Shown in pieces: positions 33,716 to 47,672 of a stretch of DNA of 64,000 nt (positions are counted from its first letter, which is position 1; the number at the start of each line of letters is the position of its first letter). The position numbers and the translations under genes are program-made. Origin of the DNA: Welwitschia mirabilis (Eukaryota; Gnetophyta; Gnetopsida; Welwitschiales); assembly GCA_051453625.1 (NCBI GenBank), contig JBOZIK010000001.1:287074075-287138074 (forward strand), read 5' to 3'. Below the pieces are notes generated by a model. The model searched no databases. It had not been told where the DNA came from and was given only the letters and a program-made list of their open reading frames with translations.

Positions 33716-36700
33716 CATTAATAGTAATAAACCCTCTGGCTTTAGGATCATGATGAGGGTTATATACGAACTAACTAAGGGCATTATAAAATTTCTTTAT
33801 AGTGCATAATTTCTATTAGCTTCTCTTCATTTTTCCTTCTTAACCTTTTTTTAATAACCATTGTGGAGAATTCTAACATTCTGTTAATGATAGAAACACA
33901 CATCAATGATCTTGAATTTCAGCTAATGATACTACTATTAAACTATGTATAAAGGAATAATAACTTATATAATCTAATATTGATGTATGCTTGATGGAAG
34001 GGATTAGTAGAATTTCCATAGAATTCTTTTAAAATCATGGAAATATATAAGTTAAGGAAAGATATCAAGCCATGAATAAGACCAAAAAACCTAGATGAGA
34101 TTAATTAGATGGAACAACAAAACTTAAATCACATACTAAGAAACTAACCTTCAAAATATTTTCATTCATGCTTCTAATTGCCTTAATTCATGAAAATATC
34201 AATAGAACATATTTTTTGGTTAGTAGAACTTTTTAAGTTATATGAGTATTATAAAGTTACATGAGTATAATTATTTTATACATTGATAAATATGTAAGTT
34301 TAAAACCACTAAAAAATAAAAATCATAAAAATATTAAATAAAAAAATTAAAGAATCTTAAAAAATAAAATCAAGGTACTATTACAACTTATAACAGAGTG
34401 TTATAGGACTTCCATCAAATTAGAACAGGCTAGTCATAGACCATAAATTATATAATTTTTGCATCATGATTTCATATGATTTTAATTAATATATGTAAAT
34501 CATGAGATTCATATGCCTTAAATGAATTCAAACATCAATTAACATGTGAAATACTTCATTTACTAAAGTTTGATATAATTTGAATAGAAATTATTAACTT
34601 CCATCAATTTGGAAAATTTGTAATTATCATTCATGTAATCTTAAAATGGGTTTTGGAGGGGAGGTGGTTTTAGAACTTAAAAATAGTTTATATTAGATAG
34701 TAAAAATGAAAATGCATTAAAAAAATGAGGCATAAATCACTTAAAATATTTTTAGATGAAATAACTTAGGAGGTAACACATTGTTTCATTTCTACTTTTA
34801 TGAGAAAGGTACACATTATACAAAATAAAAAACTTTAATTTGTATCAAGGTAGATATTACACAAGATATCTCCATGTCTAGTATTGAATTATACATGCAT
34901 ACATTAATATGTATGTATAAAGAAGATAGACATTTTATATGATGAAGATCAAGAATGAGATGCTTTTACAAGATGTCCTTTTTTATGAAGAAGATGCAAA
35001 TTATATAGTATGAAGGCCTTGATAACAGTAACATATGATTTATTATGGAGATAACATATGTCTCTTCTTGAAAGATTAGAAAACTAGCATCTGAATGTTA
35101 TGGCTATACTAGTTGCAAAAAAATGAAACCTATGTGAACATCACTTTTCATAGGAATGACCTAATGATATATGTATATGTAACTATATATATATATTCAT
35201 AAGTATTAAACAAGTTACAGATAGATATATCCTCTATCATAATACTTATGGTATATTCTAATTGAGATCTGCTACATGAGTTACACATATATGCATACTT
35301 AATGATCTATTTTGCTAATTAGAAAGTTGAAAAATCTAATTTGATATATGCATAACAAGGTTGGATATTAGTTGTAGAATTTGTTTTCCTCCTTTGATGG
35401 AATCTCTTTTTCATAATTATGATGGACTTATAGATTTAAAGTAATAAATCACTAGAAATACATTATAGTGCATATATTTCAGGAATTAGATTGAATCTTA
35501 TCATATTAGTATTTAAAGTATTAGTTAAAATAGACATTTAAGATGCAAAGTTTATCTTTAGTTCATTTATTTAACTAACTTACCACCTTATTTTATAAAT
35601 TTTATGTTTTAATACTTTAAGATTTATTTTTTTAGTAATAAAATTTAAATCCCTACATGATTGATAGGAGAACGAATAATATATGTTAATAACTTGAATC
35701 AGATCTATAAAGTTAGGTATGATTTATCATTAATTTTATAATTAGCTTTTAAATTATGTAATTCTAGGCCATGATAAGTAAAGGTAAAGATTCACAAAGC
35801 CTAAGTCTCATCCTGTTTAATCATTTTGTCCATAAAGAATACACTAAAAAGTAAATTTCCAAATTGTTCCTTGATCTATGTCACTTTTAATCTCATTTAT
35901 CAATTTTCTTATTTGGAACAAAAACTTAGAATCATCCTTATTTATATAAAATTAACCTTAAATCAATCCTATTCTTATTGGTGTCACTACTATTACTAAG
36001 ATCTTACCATTATAGAATTAAACTAGCTTCATTGTACCATTTTCTCTCATTTTCACTAGCACCATGATTATATCTAGTAGCACTACCATGTTATTTCTAA
36101 TGAATGTGCCATTAATTAAACTTGAAGCTCACTCTCACTACTTTTATCCTTCTTGACCTTATCTATATTGCCTGAGTTCCTTTTAGATGGTCTTGTTAGT
36201 TTACTAGAATCATTAACCTATAAGCAAACTATTCCTTATTGTTGATTTGATCCTTACTATAACATGCCTACATTTTACTATTTTGTTTGTAAATTTTCAA
36301 TTACTTAATCTAGGTATCACCATCACCATTTATTCCAATATCATTGCTAGATTATAGACCTAGGCCTACTATCTTAACGTGCTTATAACCCCCTTTTCTC
36401 ATGTACCTACAACCATTTTTGTTTATAGACATAACCAATTTTATCATTATTATTATTATTATTGGCATCACTATCAATTTTGGATTATAACGAATTTACT
36501 ATTATTATATCTAAATCCTTGTTGTATAATGTCTACCTCAATCAATGACCACCATAGTTTCTTATCATAGACCATAGTATCTAGTTGATTTCAATATTTT
36601 TCAATAGAATGGACATTCAAATATTGGCTTATTAAGCATGATATAATGTACATTGAAAAAAAAGAATTAGAGATATTAAAGATACTTGATATAGAAAGCT

Positions 36701-38199
36701 ATGAATACCTATTTCCTATGAGAAATCAAAGAATCCTATGATAATATATTCATCCTACATATAGGTCAATAGGAGAGAGATCAAAAGAAGAGAAATGTAA
36801 GTGAAAAATCACTACATAGATTAAATATATTACCTATAAAATCACTCACAACTTAATTTATAGAGGTCTTAGTATACCTAGACTTAATTTTCATTTGTTT
36901 AGTTTAGAGAAATAATTGGATTTATCATTTGATGAGCTCAATATTAAGTATGCCTCAACAAGAAGGGATCAATTCCTATCAATGTTTATTTAAAATTTAG
37001 TTAGTACTATTTAGATTTATTATTAAAAATATTTATTCTTTATCTTATGTAATTAATGATATCTTATTCTCTTTAGCCCTTATGTCCATATACTTATGAA
37101 TGCTAGGGAAACATCAAAAAATTTCTTCTTCCCACTATCATTAGTAATATTATGAGATATGTATATGATAGTAAGCCTTTTTATATTGAGGGTATAATAA
37201 AAAGACAATATATTGTATTAATGATAAGTAAATCACATGCACATGATATTATGATAGACCTAAGTAGCCTTTTAAAGATAAAATGAAAACATTAAGAGCT
37301 TAAGAGTAGGAGAATGAAGGAGAAGAAGAAGAAATACCACCTTCACCTCCATATTTCCACAGATGCATGGCATTAAGATTTATTTATTATAAAATTTTTT
37401 TTTAAAAATTTTAAAAAAAGGAAAAGTTCATAGAGGTTGTATCATCTAAATAGAGAAATGTTTCTACAGGCTTTAGAGGAGGATGTGGGGGAACCACAAA
37501 AAGTCATGAAGATATGTAATAAGATTTAGTGTAGGCTCTCTCATAGAGAGCCTAAGAATCCTTGCACAAGGAAATCCTTCTATCTCTCTCTCTTTTTTCT
37601 CTTTTTCTATCTTCTATCTATTATTTTGTTTTATTTCATTTTGTAATATCTAAAATGTTATTGAGTTAAATAATAGTAAAATGTGTGTTTTCTTCATTAA
37701 GTTTTGTGACTTTATGTGATATTTTTCAACTTTTGAACTTAATTTAAACATTAGAAACAATGTATAAATCTATTGGGAGGTTTTGAAAATTAGTATGGTG
37801 TTTTTTTTTAAGAAATTCATTGAAAAATAATTCAAATCATGTAAAACCATATTTATTTTATTTAAATAGAAAATTTAAAAACTAAAAATTTGGCTAAGAA
37901 AATGAAATCTCTATGATGAATTTGAATGCTAACCTCGTAACTTCCATGATTTAAGAAGAGTCTACTATTGATCAAGGATTCTTAGATTAATGGTAAGCAT
38001 AAATTTAATTATTAATATAAGACATGGATAAGGTACATTAAATTTTTGAATTTGGAGATAGCCTTTATAATACTACTTTATAGAAATTTAAAAAGAGACT
38101 AGCAAATAGTAGTTAGATGGTGTTTTCACACTTGAATTTCTACATTTCTTACCCTTCAGTAAATTAATATGTTATGAAGTCTATGTAACATATTTGTAA
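33716..38199. other. Unassigned AT-rich DNA
   Basis: About 4.5 kb with no recognisable protein on either strand. It holds a six-unit ATT microsatellite (36,446-36,463), which accounts for the Tyr-rich open frame at 36,379-36,570, and a pyrimidine-rich tract at about 37,578-37,617 with a CT run. The words around 37,480-37,560 (gggggaaccacaaaaa, gagagcctaagaatccttg) look like the end of an LTR but no partner was found. Confidence 0.4.
36446..36463 (+). repeat. (ATT)6 microsatellite
   Basis: Six perfect ATT units. Confidence 0.95.
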
Positions 38200-39215
38200 T
38201 TAACTTTTACTAATCATTGTTATTTATTAATTACTAAAATTATTATTAAAAAGGATTAATTTTTAGTATTTTATTGATAGATCATCCCAAGTTTCTCAAA
38301 CTTTATTAAAATCAAACTAACCAAAAATGCTAATACCACTATTTAGATTAGTATCACCATTGATGTTATAGTATAAAGTTGGTATTACAAAGAAAAATAA
38401 TCTAATCAAATGCTAAGATGATAAATTAACTTTATAGCCTAATGCTAAACTAGTCTATGAATATTAAGGATATGTGTCACTATATCATTATTAATACTAA
38501 GAACATATCAATTGATAACTTTATATTAAATAAGATATATAAAGACCAACATACCTTAAGGGCTAGTCATCCTTCATTCTTCATCTTTCATATTTGATTG
38601 ATACTAAAGCTTGGTGTTTGCCTTCCTTAAAGTTTTATTTATCATCATTAATTATAACTTTACCATTTCAAGTATACAACTTGAATCAGAATGATAAGAG
38701 CTTATCTCATTATTAGTTCTTAAGCCTCCTTCATATCTTTTTAAATATAAATAGATGATTAATACATTAATAGATGATATTTTTCATGCCATCCAAGTGT
38801 TTTGCCATATTTCATTATGATGTTATGATAATTTCATTACTTGTATTTTCTTCATATTTAGTACTTTTATTAGAATAATTTATTATGCATCTAGCAAACT
38901 AAGTTGTACGTAGTGAATTAGCTCTTATGTGGCTAAGGTTTCATGATAGATTATCTTATGAAGAGTTACTCCTGATTCCTAGGAGGAGATACTAAATTTC
39001 TCAATTAGTTTTCTAACACTTCTTTCAATCAAAACCTCCTTGTGAAATATTTGCTAGTTCTTATAAGATTTGAAATACATTTTCAATCATTAAGAGAGAG
39101 TAATCATTAGGGTTCTATTTACTATAATAGAAGCCCTAATTTCTTATTTAAAACTACTACAAATACCTTAACTACTAGGATACATCTTCCATAAATCATA
39201 ACCTATTATAAAAGT
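38200..39215 (+). repeat. LTR family D, copy 1
   Basis: It aligns by eye to 42,765-43,975: shared order includes gattatcttatgaa...taattcctaagaggaga/aaa near 38,950/43,712, then ctcaattagtttt/atcttagttttt, ccttgtga, ttgaaat, a-ggttct/accctagttt, aactacta, tatcttcca near 39,184/43,935. There is no primer binding site after it, so it looks like a solo or 3' LTR. Confidence 0.55.
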
Positions 39216-42200
39216 TAAAATAAAGTAGGATGATCCTTATCTATTCAAGTATTATTTTGATTAAATCATTTATGGATGCATTCCATAATATAAAAATTCA
39301 AATATCTTAAAATGTGCATATGATGAAGTATAAGAAGGTTAGTGTTTTATTTTTTCCCTTCCTCTAAGAAACATTTTTGTTAAGTTCTTTAATATAGAAA
39401 GATAGAACAATTTTTATGATGTATATTTTATTTAGCCATTTCTTTCATATTTTGGATATTTGCACTTATTAGTTCATATACACTATGTCACTTAGTGGCG
39501 CAAAGCTATCTTAAGTAGAAAACATGATGCTACAATAGCCATGAGATTCTTAAAATAACATATTTTATCTTACTTTGATTATCTCAAGGAAATTGTTAAT
39601 GATAAATGAAATATGGATCCATTCATAAAGTTGCAACTACTTAACATACATAAACTAATGGTTAAGTAGAAGTTATAACTAATCATTTAAAAAGGATTTT
39701 ATAAAAATAAATGGAGTACAATGTACAAGATTGATGATGCTATCTAGACTATTAGATTACATATAAAAGCTCCATTAAAACATTTTCTTATAGTTTTATT
39801 TTTACAAAAGCTTATTACCTTCTTCTAGAAATTAAAGATAAACCTTTCTGGATCATGGAAAAACTTATTTAAAAACTTTATGAATACTTATGATTTAGAA
39901 AACTTATTCCTAATGAATTGGAAAAACTAGAAATGGATCTTATAAAAATTTTTGAATATAAAAATAAAGAATAAAAGCCTATTCTAATAAATACATCCTT
40001 AAGAAAAATTTTGAATTGAAGAACTTGGTTTTTCTATATAACTCAAAATACACAAATTATTTGAAAACTTATCTCTAAATAAAGTAGTCTATTTTAATTT
40101 TTAGGAGTATTATTTTCATAGTTCTATCAAGTTGTTAAAAACAATTATTCATTTAAAATTAATGGCTAAAGACTTAAACATTATCATAAACCTATTCTTA
40201 TGATTCATGAATTAAAAAAATTAAAAAAAGAAAATAAAGTTAAAATTTATTTTAATCAAGAGATAAATGTGAATAATGAAAAGTTCTAGTTTTATTGGCT
40301 AAAACTTAGAATTATAATAAAGTACATGTTTTAACTAGTTCATGTTATTAGATGTTAATCTCTTAGGTGTACATTATGATAAATCTATTCTCATGGTCCA
40401 TGACTTAAAATAAAAAAGAAAAAAGAAAAAAACTAAAATAAAGCTAAAATTTATTTCTACTAAGAGATAAATTTGGATAATGTAAAGTTTTAGCCTTATC
40501 ATAGCTAAGATCTAGAGTTATAATAAAATACATGCTTTAACTAGTTCATACTATTAAATGTTAATCCCTTAGGTGTGCATTAATACTTGCTTGATTATGG
40601 GCTCTTTAGGCTAAGGAAACTCTCATGATAGAATTTCAACTTTTTATCACTCTATATCATGCATACCAATGTTCTATACTAGATTCTAATGTAATTTCTA
40701 ATGTATATGAAGAAAATTTTAAATTTTAGAAAGTAAGAAAAAATCTATTATTGAATATACCCATACTATAATAATCTACTATGAAGAGGATATATGTTAG
40801 TATGTCTTTACTAGGCATCATACAAGAAAACTAGTTTTCTATCTTAGAAGTGTATTTTTATACTACCTTCCAAGAACCTATAAGAAATGACATGCTAGTA
40901 TGAAGGATGACCACACTGTATATGGATATGTAAAGTGTTAGCATCATTTTTGTCATGGATGACTGCATATGTAAATGTAAAGACTAAATCACATGTGGAT
41001 AAATCTGTATCATCGTACTCATGCTTAACTTATATGCTAGATTAGATTTAATGTGTAAATTTAATTATATAATGAATGATTATTTATAAGACATTTAAAT
41101 AGCTATGAAATTATATGTATCTAGTGTACAAGCATAAAAAAGTTGAACGCAAGTCTGAAAGTCCCTTTTTAATGATGGATCTAGGTGGTAAAGTAACTAG
41201 ATAATGATAATACATTACATAGCAAGTATATAAAGAATTATGATTAAATATTATCAAAAATAGTTTGGAGTATTAGTCATGTAAAATTTCTAAAATGTAA
41301 ATTTACTATTAAGATAATTAAACTAGTTGTTATTCTATACATTTTATAGTTTATTAGAATAAAAACCTTCACATTAGAAATAAATTAAATGAAGAGCTTT
41401 GACTAATTAACAACATCATGAGTATTTTATTTTGATGATTTAGAGTTAATAAATGAAGCTAGATATGAGGGATTCCTTATTTTTAATATCATTCTTAAAA
41501 GTATATGGATAATTACCAAAGCTCTAAATTAAATAAAATAGTTTGGTTTAAAACCTCAAATGTTAAAAATAAAATATTTACCTTTTTTAACTTAGGATTC
41601 CCACCCATTTTTTAAATTTTAATAAAGGTTATTTTAATAAATTAAGATTCCAAATCCAACACAAGGGCATTTATTATCAAAAGAAATACATAAAAAAATG
41701 AATTTTTATCTTATACTTGATCCATATCATAACAAATCTCTATTATCCTTTCATAATAATAATCAATAGTTAAGAATTGCTCTTGTCTTTATAAAATTGA
41801 AATCCTAACTTTAGATTTTTATTGTTTAAGTTTTTCCATGAAGTTTCTATTCCTAAGTCATGTTATTGCATTGTACAATAAGATTTGCATTTTCTATTTC
41901 TACTTACTAAAAATAAATCAATCTTGTCATTTATTTTACTAGTTCTACCATCTTTGACTTTGTAACCATAAAGAGAGCCAAATAGAATGTTTAGAAGACC
42001 TAGGAAGTTCCTTATGGAGGGGGTATTTTATGACTTCTTATAATAGTATGTCATTATTTACTTAGAGGATATTAGGGGGGAAAAATATCTTCTTCAACAA
42101 ATAGAAAAGATTGACTTCCTAACTTAGGTGTAGAATCTATTCATGAAGAAGAAAAGGCAAGCCTTGAAATTTCAAAATCAACATAAGGGAAACCATAATT

Positions 42201-42764
42201 TCCATTACTTCATCTTTAATTTCTAGGATTATAGATCAACTAAATTCCAATTTTGATCCATTTAATTTAGATAAATATTTATCTAGGTTATGTGTAGAAT
42301 TACAATAAAGCATGCTCTTAATAGATAAGAAGCTTTGTATTATGAATTTTTATTTAAAAATGAATTATTACTTTTTAGATTTATCATTAGAAATGTGTTT
42401 CTATCATCTCATGTTTCAAATGCCTATACAAATTTCTCAACCCTAATTTTTTATTACCTGAAATGGAAAAAAGTTTCAGCATTTATCAATTTTACTATAA
42501 TGTGATAAATGAAGAAATAAAAGTTACTAAGAGCATTCCTTTTTCAACTTTATTTAGTAGTATTTTTGAGGTTTATTAATGATTATAAACATTTTAATTC
42601 AAATTTTAATGAAATAAAGTAATATATTTTATTACAAAATGATAGATTAAAAGGTTTAATGTCTACATATGAAATTTGACATACTTAGGTTCTAAACTAT
42701 AGTTAATAATATATTTTAAATGTTATAAATATTATATTTTTTATTGAGTTATTATTAATCATGT
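39216..42764. other. Interval between the two family-D LTRs
   Basis: About 3.5 kb, AT-rich, no protein domain recognised on either strand. Contains one two-unit tandem repeat. It may be the degraded inside of an element or unrelated DNA. Confidence 0.4.
40178..40585 (+). repeat. Two-unit tandem repeat, about 193-200 bp
   Basis: Unit 1 starts acattatcataaacctattc (40,178) and unit 2 starts acattatgataaatctattc (40,371). Both run through a poly-A/G stretch, 'aaagttctag/aaagttttag', 'ttaactagttcat' and 'cttaggtgt'. I judge identity at about 80-85 per cent, so it is an old duplication. Confidence 0.85.
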
Positions 42765-43980
42765 CATATCCCCTAATCTTAAAAAAATATTATTAAAAAG
42801 AAATGAATTGTGGTATTTTATTAGTAAGTTATCCTGAGCTACGAAGACTTCATTAGATGCAAATAGACTAAACGAACTAGCATAGTTGTCACTTCTACTA
42901 GTGGTGTTAGTGTTTTTATAGTTAATGATCTTAGGCAAAGAATAGAAAAATAGGGAATAAGACAATAAATTAACCTTACATCATAGAGCTAAGTTAGTCT
43001 ACAATGAATAAATATCACGTATTTAAGTCCTATTATCTAAGGAGATCTATCATTTTCCATTTTTTAATAATAAGGATATACCAATGTAATCTGTAATCCA
43101 TAATAAAGGCCACATAAGTAAGGTCTATCTTAAGGATAAATTATCATCATGTTCATCACAGATCTATCCATCATTGCATTAGAACTTAATTATTATAGAT
43201 TCAAATCTCTTAAGGATCTGCTAATGACTGCTCTCATCATGAGGTTTTATGTCTCTCATCTTCCTCCCTAGGTATGAGAGAATGGTTAATTCATGAGGCA
43301 TTTGTATTACTAATCTTAAGTATTTATTTATGGTAAATTGACATTGTCTTTAATATTTACATTAGTAGTAAATGAAATTTGAGCTATGATTAAATTTATC
43401 CTTTTCTTTTATCATTAATATAATTATGATTAATAGCTACGTGATAATACATCTTTCATGTTCTTTTATATTTATTCTTAAGGTCTATTCTTCTAATGTA
43501 TTATTAGGATTTATATTATTGATATGTTAATGTTTTGATATGTTTCATGCTATCTTAGTATCTTTTATATTTCATTGTAAAACATAACACATCTAATATC
43601 TATGCTTTCATAATATTTAAAATCTACAGTGAATATTTTATAACTTATTTATGAGTCTAATTTGTGCTTAGTATAATATCTTTATCTTGTCTTGGGATTT
43701 CTTTGTATATTATCTTATGAAAAATAAATCTTAATTCCTAAGAGGAAAAATTCATAATATCTTAGTTTTTAACTCTTCTTCAAATCCTTATCAAGAATGT
43801 TTTTTAAAACCTTGTGAGCTTTAAAAAACGTTTGAAATCCTTGAGATAGAATGATAATTATGGTTAAATATACTACCATAAAACACCCTAGTTTACTTAT
43901 TTGGAACTACTACCTATGCCTTGATAGCTAGGTTATATCTTCCAAAGATTAAAAATTATAATAAAATTTATGGCTTAAAA
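42765..43980 (+). repeat. LTR family D, copy 2 (5' LTR)
   Basis: Partner of 38,200-39,215, followed after a few bases by a good primer binding site. That fixes it as a 5' LTR of a plus-strand element whose inside starts at about 43,986. A 68-codon minus frame inside it is a chance frame. Confidence 0.6.
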
Positions 43981-43985
43981 GTTTT

Positions 43986-44003
43986 TGGTGTCATTACTAG
44001 GGA
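43986..44003 (+). other. Primer binding site (tRNA-Asp type), family D
   Basis: TGGTGTCATTACTAGGGA differs from TGGCGCCGTTGCCGGGGA at six places, all C-to-T or G-to-A. Its position directly after the LTR homology and the transition-only pattern make this the best of the three primer sites. Confidence 0.75.
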
Positions 44004-44069
44004 TAGTAATTGGTGCTTCTTAGCTCATTAAGACTGATTTCCTTTATGAAAATTCTTTTTTTTAAATAT

Positions 44070-44169
44070 NNNNNNNNNNNNNNNNNNNNNNNNNNNNNNN
44101 NNNNNNNNNNNNNNNNNNNNNNNNNNNNNNNNNNNNNNNNNNNNNNNNNNNNNNNNNNNNNNNNNNNNN
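44070..44169. other. Assembly gap, 100 N
   Basis: Placeholder gap. About 38 bases starting ttagctcattaag before the gap recur after it with two or three differences. Confidence 0.99.
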
Positions 44170-45364
44170 TTAGCTCCTTAAGATTGATTTCCTTTATGAA
44201 AATTCTTATTTTTTTTAAAGATTTATCATTATCAAAATATAAAAATTTTATATATTTAATGAAAACTATAATAATATGGAATGTAAGAGTATGAATCTAT
44301 GAACATTTTCCTTAGATCTATTACATGGGATTTACTTATATCCAAGTGTATTTTAATATTGGTTTTTAATTTTTAGTTAACAAAGAAAATTCTTAATCTT
44401 CTTACTAAAATTCATGAAATTTCTTTGTGTCTTTTTCTAGTTATAAGATGATTTATGTTGTGCATCTAAAATTTCAAATTTAAAAATTTTCTTATTAAAT
44501 GACTTATGCCATATAACATAATTTCACATTCTATTTAATATCTATGTTTTGTAATATAAGTTTCTAAAATTGATTATCACTAACATCACTTCTACTCTTG
44601 CTATTATGATTTTGTAAATTTATGTATTTAAAATTCCAACTTTTATTTTTAACATTTCTTATTAATTATCCTTAATAATCTATCATAAAAATCATTTTGT
44701 TAATCTTGATATATAATGCAACATTACATAAAGAAAGTGATAAATAGTAAGATAACAATCAACCTATAATAATTTCAACTTTAAATCTAATTAGGAATAT
44801 CCTAAACCTATACTTTAGACTAGTAGAAATTCAACCATAAATCCATAGATATTATTATAACTAAATTAGCCATGTTTCAAATTGATAGAAATAGTATTTG
44901 TTAAGGATTTTCTAGGAGAAAATTACAAGACTTATGGCACTCTAAGTCTTTAGATAAATCCTTTTATATGATTTTATCCTTACAAATGAATCAAACTAAA
45001 ATAAAACTTCTTAGTCATTAATTTGTTATTCAAACTTCATATTCTAGATTATAAAGATACCTATTAATATTTAAAAAAATTTAAAGCCATAATTTATTAT
45101 TCAAACTTCGTGATCTAAATTATTAAAATTTTTCTATGAAGTGATAACTACACAAATTAGGCAAGTAATAGAGATGATAACTATTGGTGATTTCACATCC
45201 TAAGAGTCAAATGAAAGATTGGGATACTTTAGAAAACATAGTTTAAATTTTTAAAAATTAAGAAATACTTCTAGAATTTAACATATGGATAAAAAATTTA
45301 AATAATAAGTTAAGAAATATGCAATCCAAAGTAGGAAATAAACATGAGAAAAGACTAGACACTA

Positions 45365-45538
45365 TAGATAATACATGTGTTATGTATAACTTTGATGACT
45401 ATGAGATAGATGAATGTTTTCCACTATACCTTATATAGAATACATAGAATTACTTTAGATAATACATGTCTTATGTGTAACTTTGATGACTATGAGATAG
45501 ATGAATGTTTTCCACTATGAGATAGATGAATGTTTTCC
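45365..45538 (+). repeat. Tandem repeat, period 91, with a short third unit
   Basis: A unit of about 64 bases starting tagataatacatg and ending tttccactat(a/g) occurs at 45,365 and 45,456 with two differences; its last 23 bases (tatgagatagatg...) recur once more at 45,516. Confidence 0.9.
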
Positions 45539-46071
45539 TAACCCAATATACAAGGATATAGTAATTATTAAATTGAATAATGTATAATCTAGGATATCCA
45601 TTTTGAGATAATAACAATAGAACTCATCATTTACTTCATTCTGTATTTTGATCAAACTCTAAATAAGATGAACTATATACTTCATAAGCATTTAGTTAAC
45701 TTATTTAAACAAAAAATTACAAAAAATTCTTAAGTACTTCATATAAACTCAAATAGCCAATAACAATAAATAAGATGAAATTAATAATTAAAATTTTGAA
45801 ACCTTTTAATGTTTAGAATGAGGAATGAACCAACTTTCTTAAATCACATCTTACCTATTATTTATAATTAACTAAATAAAAAATAATAATCTTATAGTAT
45901 TAATCATTATTAATTTTAAAGATGTTAAAATGGTTAAATAATAAGAAGTAAAGGGAGTCAATGCTATTTCACTTATAAGTGATACCTAGATTAGTGAATA
46001 TATTTATTATAATGCCAAATTGTATGCATTTGATAGGGTATTTTGAGTAGTTTTATAGGACATTAAACAGA

Positions 46072-46225
46072 TTGATCTGGTGTAAGAAATGATTTTAAGA
46101 GCCCATTATTCAAATTACATTTAATAACATTTCAGACAAATTAGAATACTTTGCACCTAAAGAACAAATCCTATGATCAAAGAGGTTGATCTGATGTAAG
46201 AAATGATTTTAAGAGTCCATCATCC
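46072..46225 (+). repeat. 40-bp direct repeat, offset 114
   Basis: ttgatctggtgtaagaaatg... at 46,072-46,111 and ttgatctgatgtaagaaatg... at 46,186-46,225; both continue through gattttaagag and end cat-atc/tatt. About four differences. Confidence 0.9.
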
Positions 46226-46232
46226 ACCTAAT

Positions 46233-46257
46233 CGTCTAGACGATCATACAGATGATA
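46233..46257 (+). repeat. 25-nt degenerate motif, copy
   Basis: CGTCTAGACGAT then CATACAGATGATA. This is the least decayed copy: the first half holds the near-palindrome ATCGTCTAGACGAT. Confidence 0.6.
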
Positions 46258-47255
46258 AAAGAAAGCAAGCTAATTAGGATGTTAATTGGCCCAAAATGGA
46301 AGCTAATGTGGACCTCATTTAATGTGGTATTGTCTCTTATATCATCTAGACAACTAGCAAGATAACAACTAAAAATAACTAATGCACCAAACTCTACCTA
46401 AATTTTGCAAAGTATCATGTAGCTCTTGCATGCCATTAGGGTTTTTACTACATCTATTAGTAGTTTTTATTTTTAGAGTATTTGTTGTAATAAATACCTC
46501 CTTCACTCTCAACTCTAACTTTTGTCTTCTTTGACATTGCAAATTCTTGTGACAAGAGATCGAAGGACATGATATCCATCCATTTTTGCTGAGATAAGTA
46601 TTCCTTAGTATTAGGCCATGTTTCCTTTATTGAGATGCTACTGCTTTATAACAAAAATGTTGATTCACTTTTAATCAAAACTCTATCTTTCTTATATATT
46701 ATCTTATGTGCATCTTCCTTATGGTTTATGTTGATTATGATTTAATGATAGCTTCATGCTTAATATAGATCACGAGGGCAATCTTTATTAAGATTGAAAC
46801 TATTAGAGTAGTTGCATTACATTGCATTTTTAATTTCATAACTTAATTATTACATGTTTTTTATATTATTTTTGATGCATCTAATAACTTAGTTTGGTTA
46901 AGGTTTAGTGACAATTCTCCTTGATTAATCAAGGTTATATAGGACTGATCTTTGTGATAAAGGATTTGGTAATCAAATAAGTATTTTATTTAGGGTAGTT
47001 TTTGCATTTCATTGCATAGTATTTTTCTTTTGCATTGTTTTTTATATTGTTATTTAGTTTAATCTATTTAAATAAAAATACAAGTATACTTCATTAAAAA
47101 TTAATCCTCTTTCTTCTCACTTGTGCTCTTAATGGATTAAGACATTCGAGTTCACTCTTATCTATACTAATGTATGTGTGTTTTACAACATATTTGTAAT
47201 TGACAGGATTTGATAAAGGACATAAATGATTGTATAAATATGCATCACAACATCT

Positions 47256-47273
47256 TGACACTATTACCAAGAA
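47256..47273 (+). other. Decayed primer binding site (tRNA-Asp type), element C
   Basis: TGACACTATTACCAAGAA differs from TGGCGCCGTTGCCGGGGA at eight places, all transitions. It sits upstream of the plus-strand gag-pol of element C, from which it is now separated by a LINE. Confidence 0.6.
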
Positions 47274-47647
47274 AGGCTATAAGAAGTTCATGGATTATCA
47301 TTGCTTAGATAAGTGATTTGGATTTTGATTTAGGTATTTTTCTGTACTAGCACTGTATTTTTACAATAGATCTGTAGGCTTTTTGTCTTGCATTTTTTGA
47401 TTTTCATTCCAAAAATAATGCCTTGTCACCTCCCAATCATCCAGATGATGCAAAATGGATGAAGAATGATAAAATTAGGGTTGTTTATTTTTTGTAAGAA
47501 AAGAACTAGAGTTTTCCTATCATTTCCTTGATCATCTATATAACTCATGTGAATGATTGTTAATTTTCTTTCTATCTATTTTTCTATAACTCTTTTTTCT
47601 GTGTCTTTATGTTTGGGTTTTTTGTATAAGTTATTGTCCAAGAATAT

Positions 47648-47672
47648 CATCCAGATGATCATAGAGATGGTA
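47648..47672 (+). repeat. 25-nt degenerate motif, copy
   Basis: CATCCAGATGAT then CATAGAGATGGTA. A shorter relative, catccagatgatgcaaaatg, lies at 47,438. Confidence 0.55.

Larger units (their letters stand above)
44004..45900. other. Inside of the family-D element, no gene
   Basis: AT-rich leader-like DNA with the gap at 44,070 and a tandem repeat at 45,365. No gag or pol reading recognised, so this element is either truncated or interrupted by element C. Confidence 0.4.
45901..47255 (+). repeat. Candidate 5' LTR of element C
   Basis: The stretch before the primer site at 47,256. It has no protein reading, contains the 25-nt motif and a 40-bp direct repeat, and is somewhat richer in CAG/CTG than its left neighbour. 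No second copy was found to the right within the window, so LTR status rests on position only. Confidence 0.4.

Noticed and set aside
36379-36570. Tyr/His-rich 63-codon protein
   Set aside because: The Tyr run is a translated ATT microsatellite; flanks are non-coding in style.
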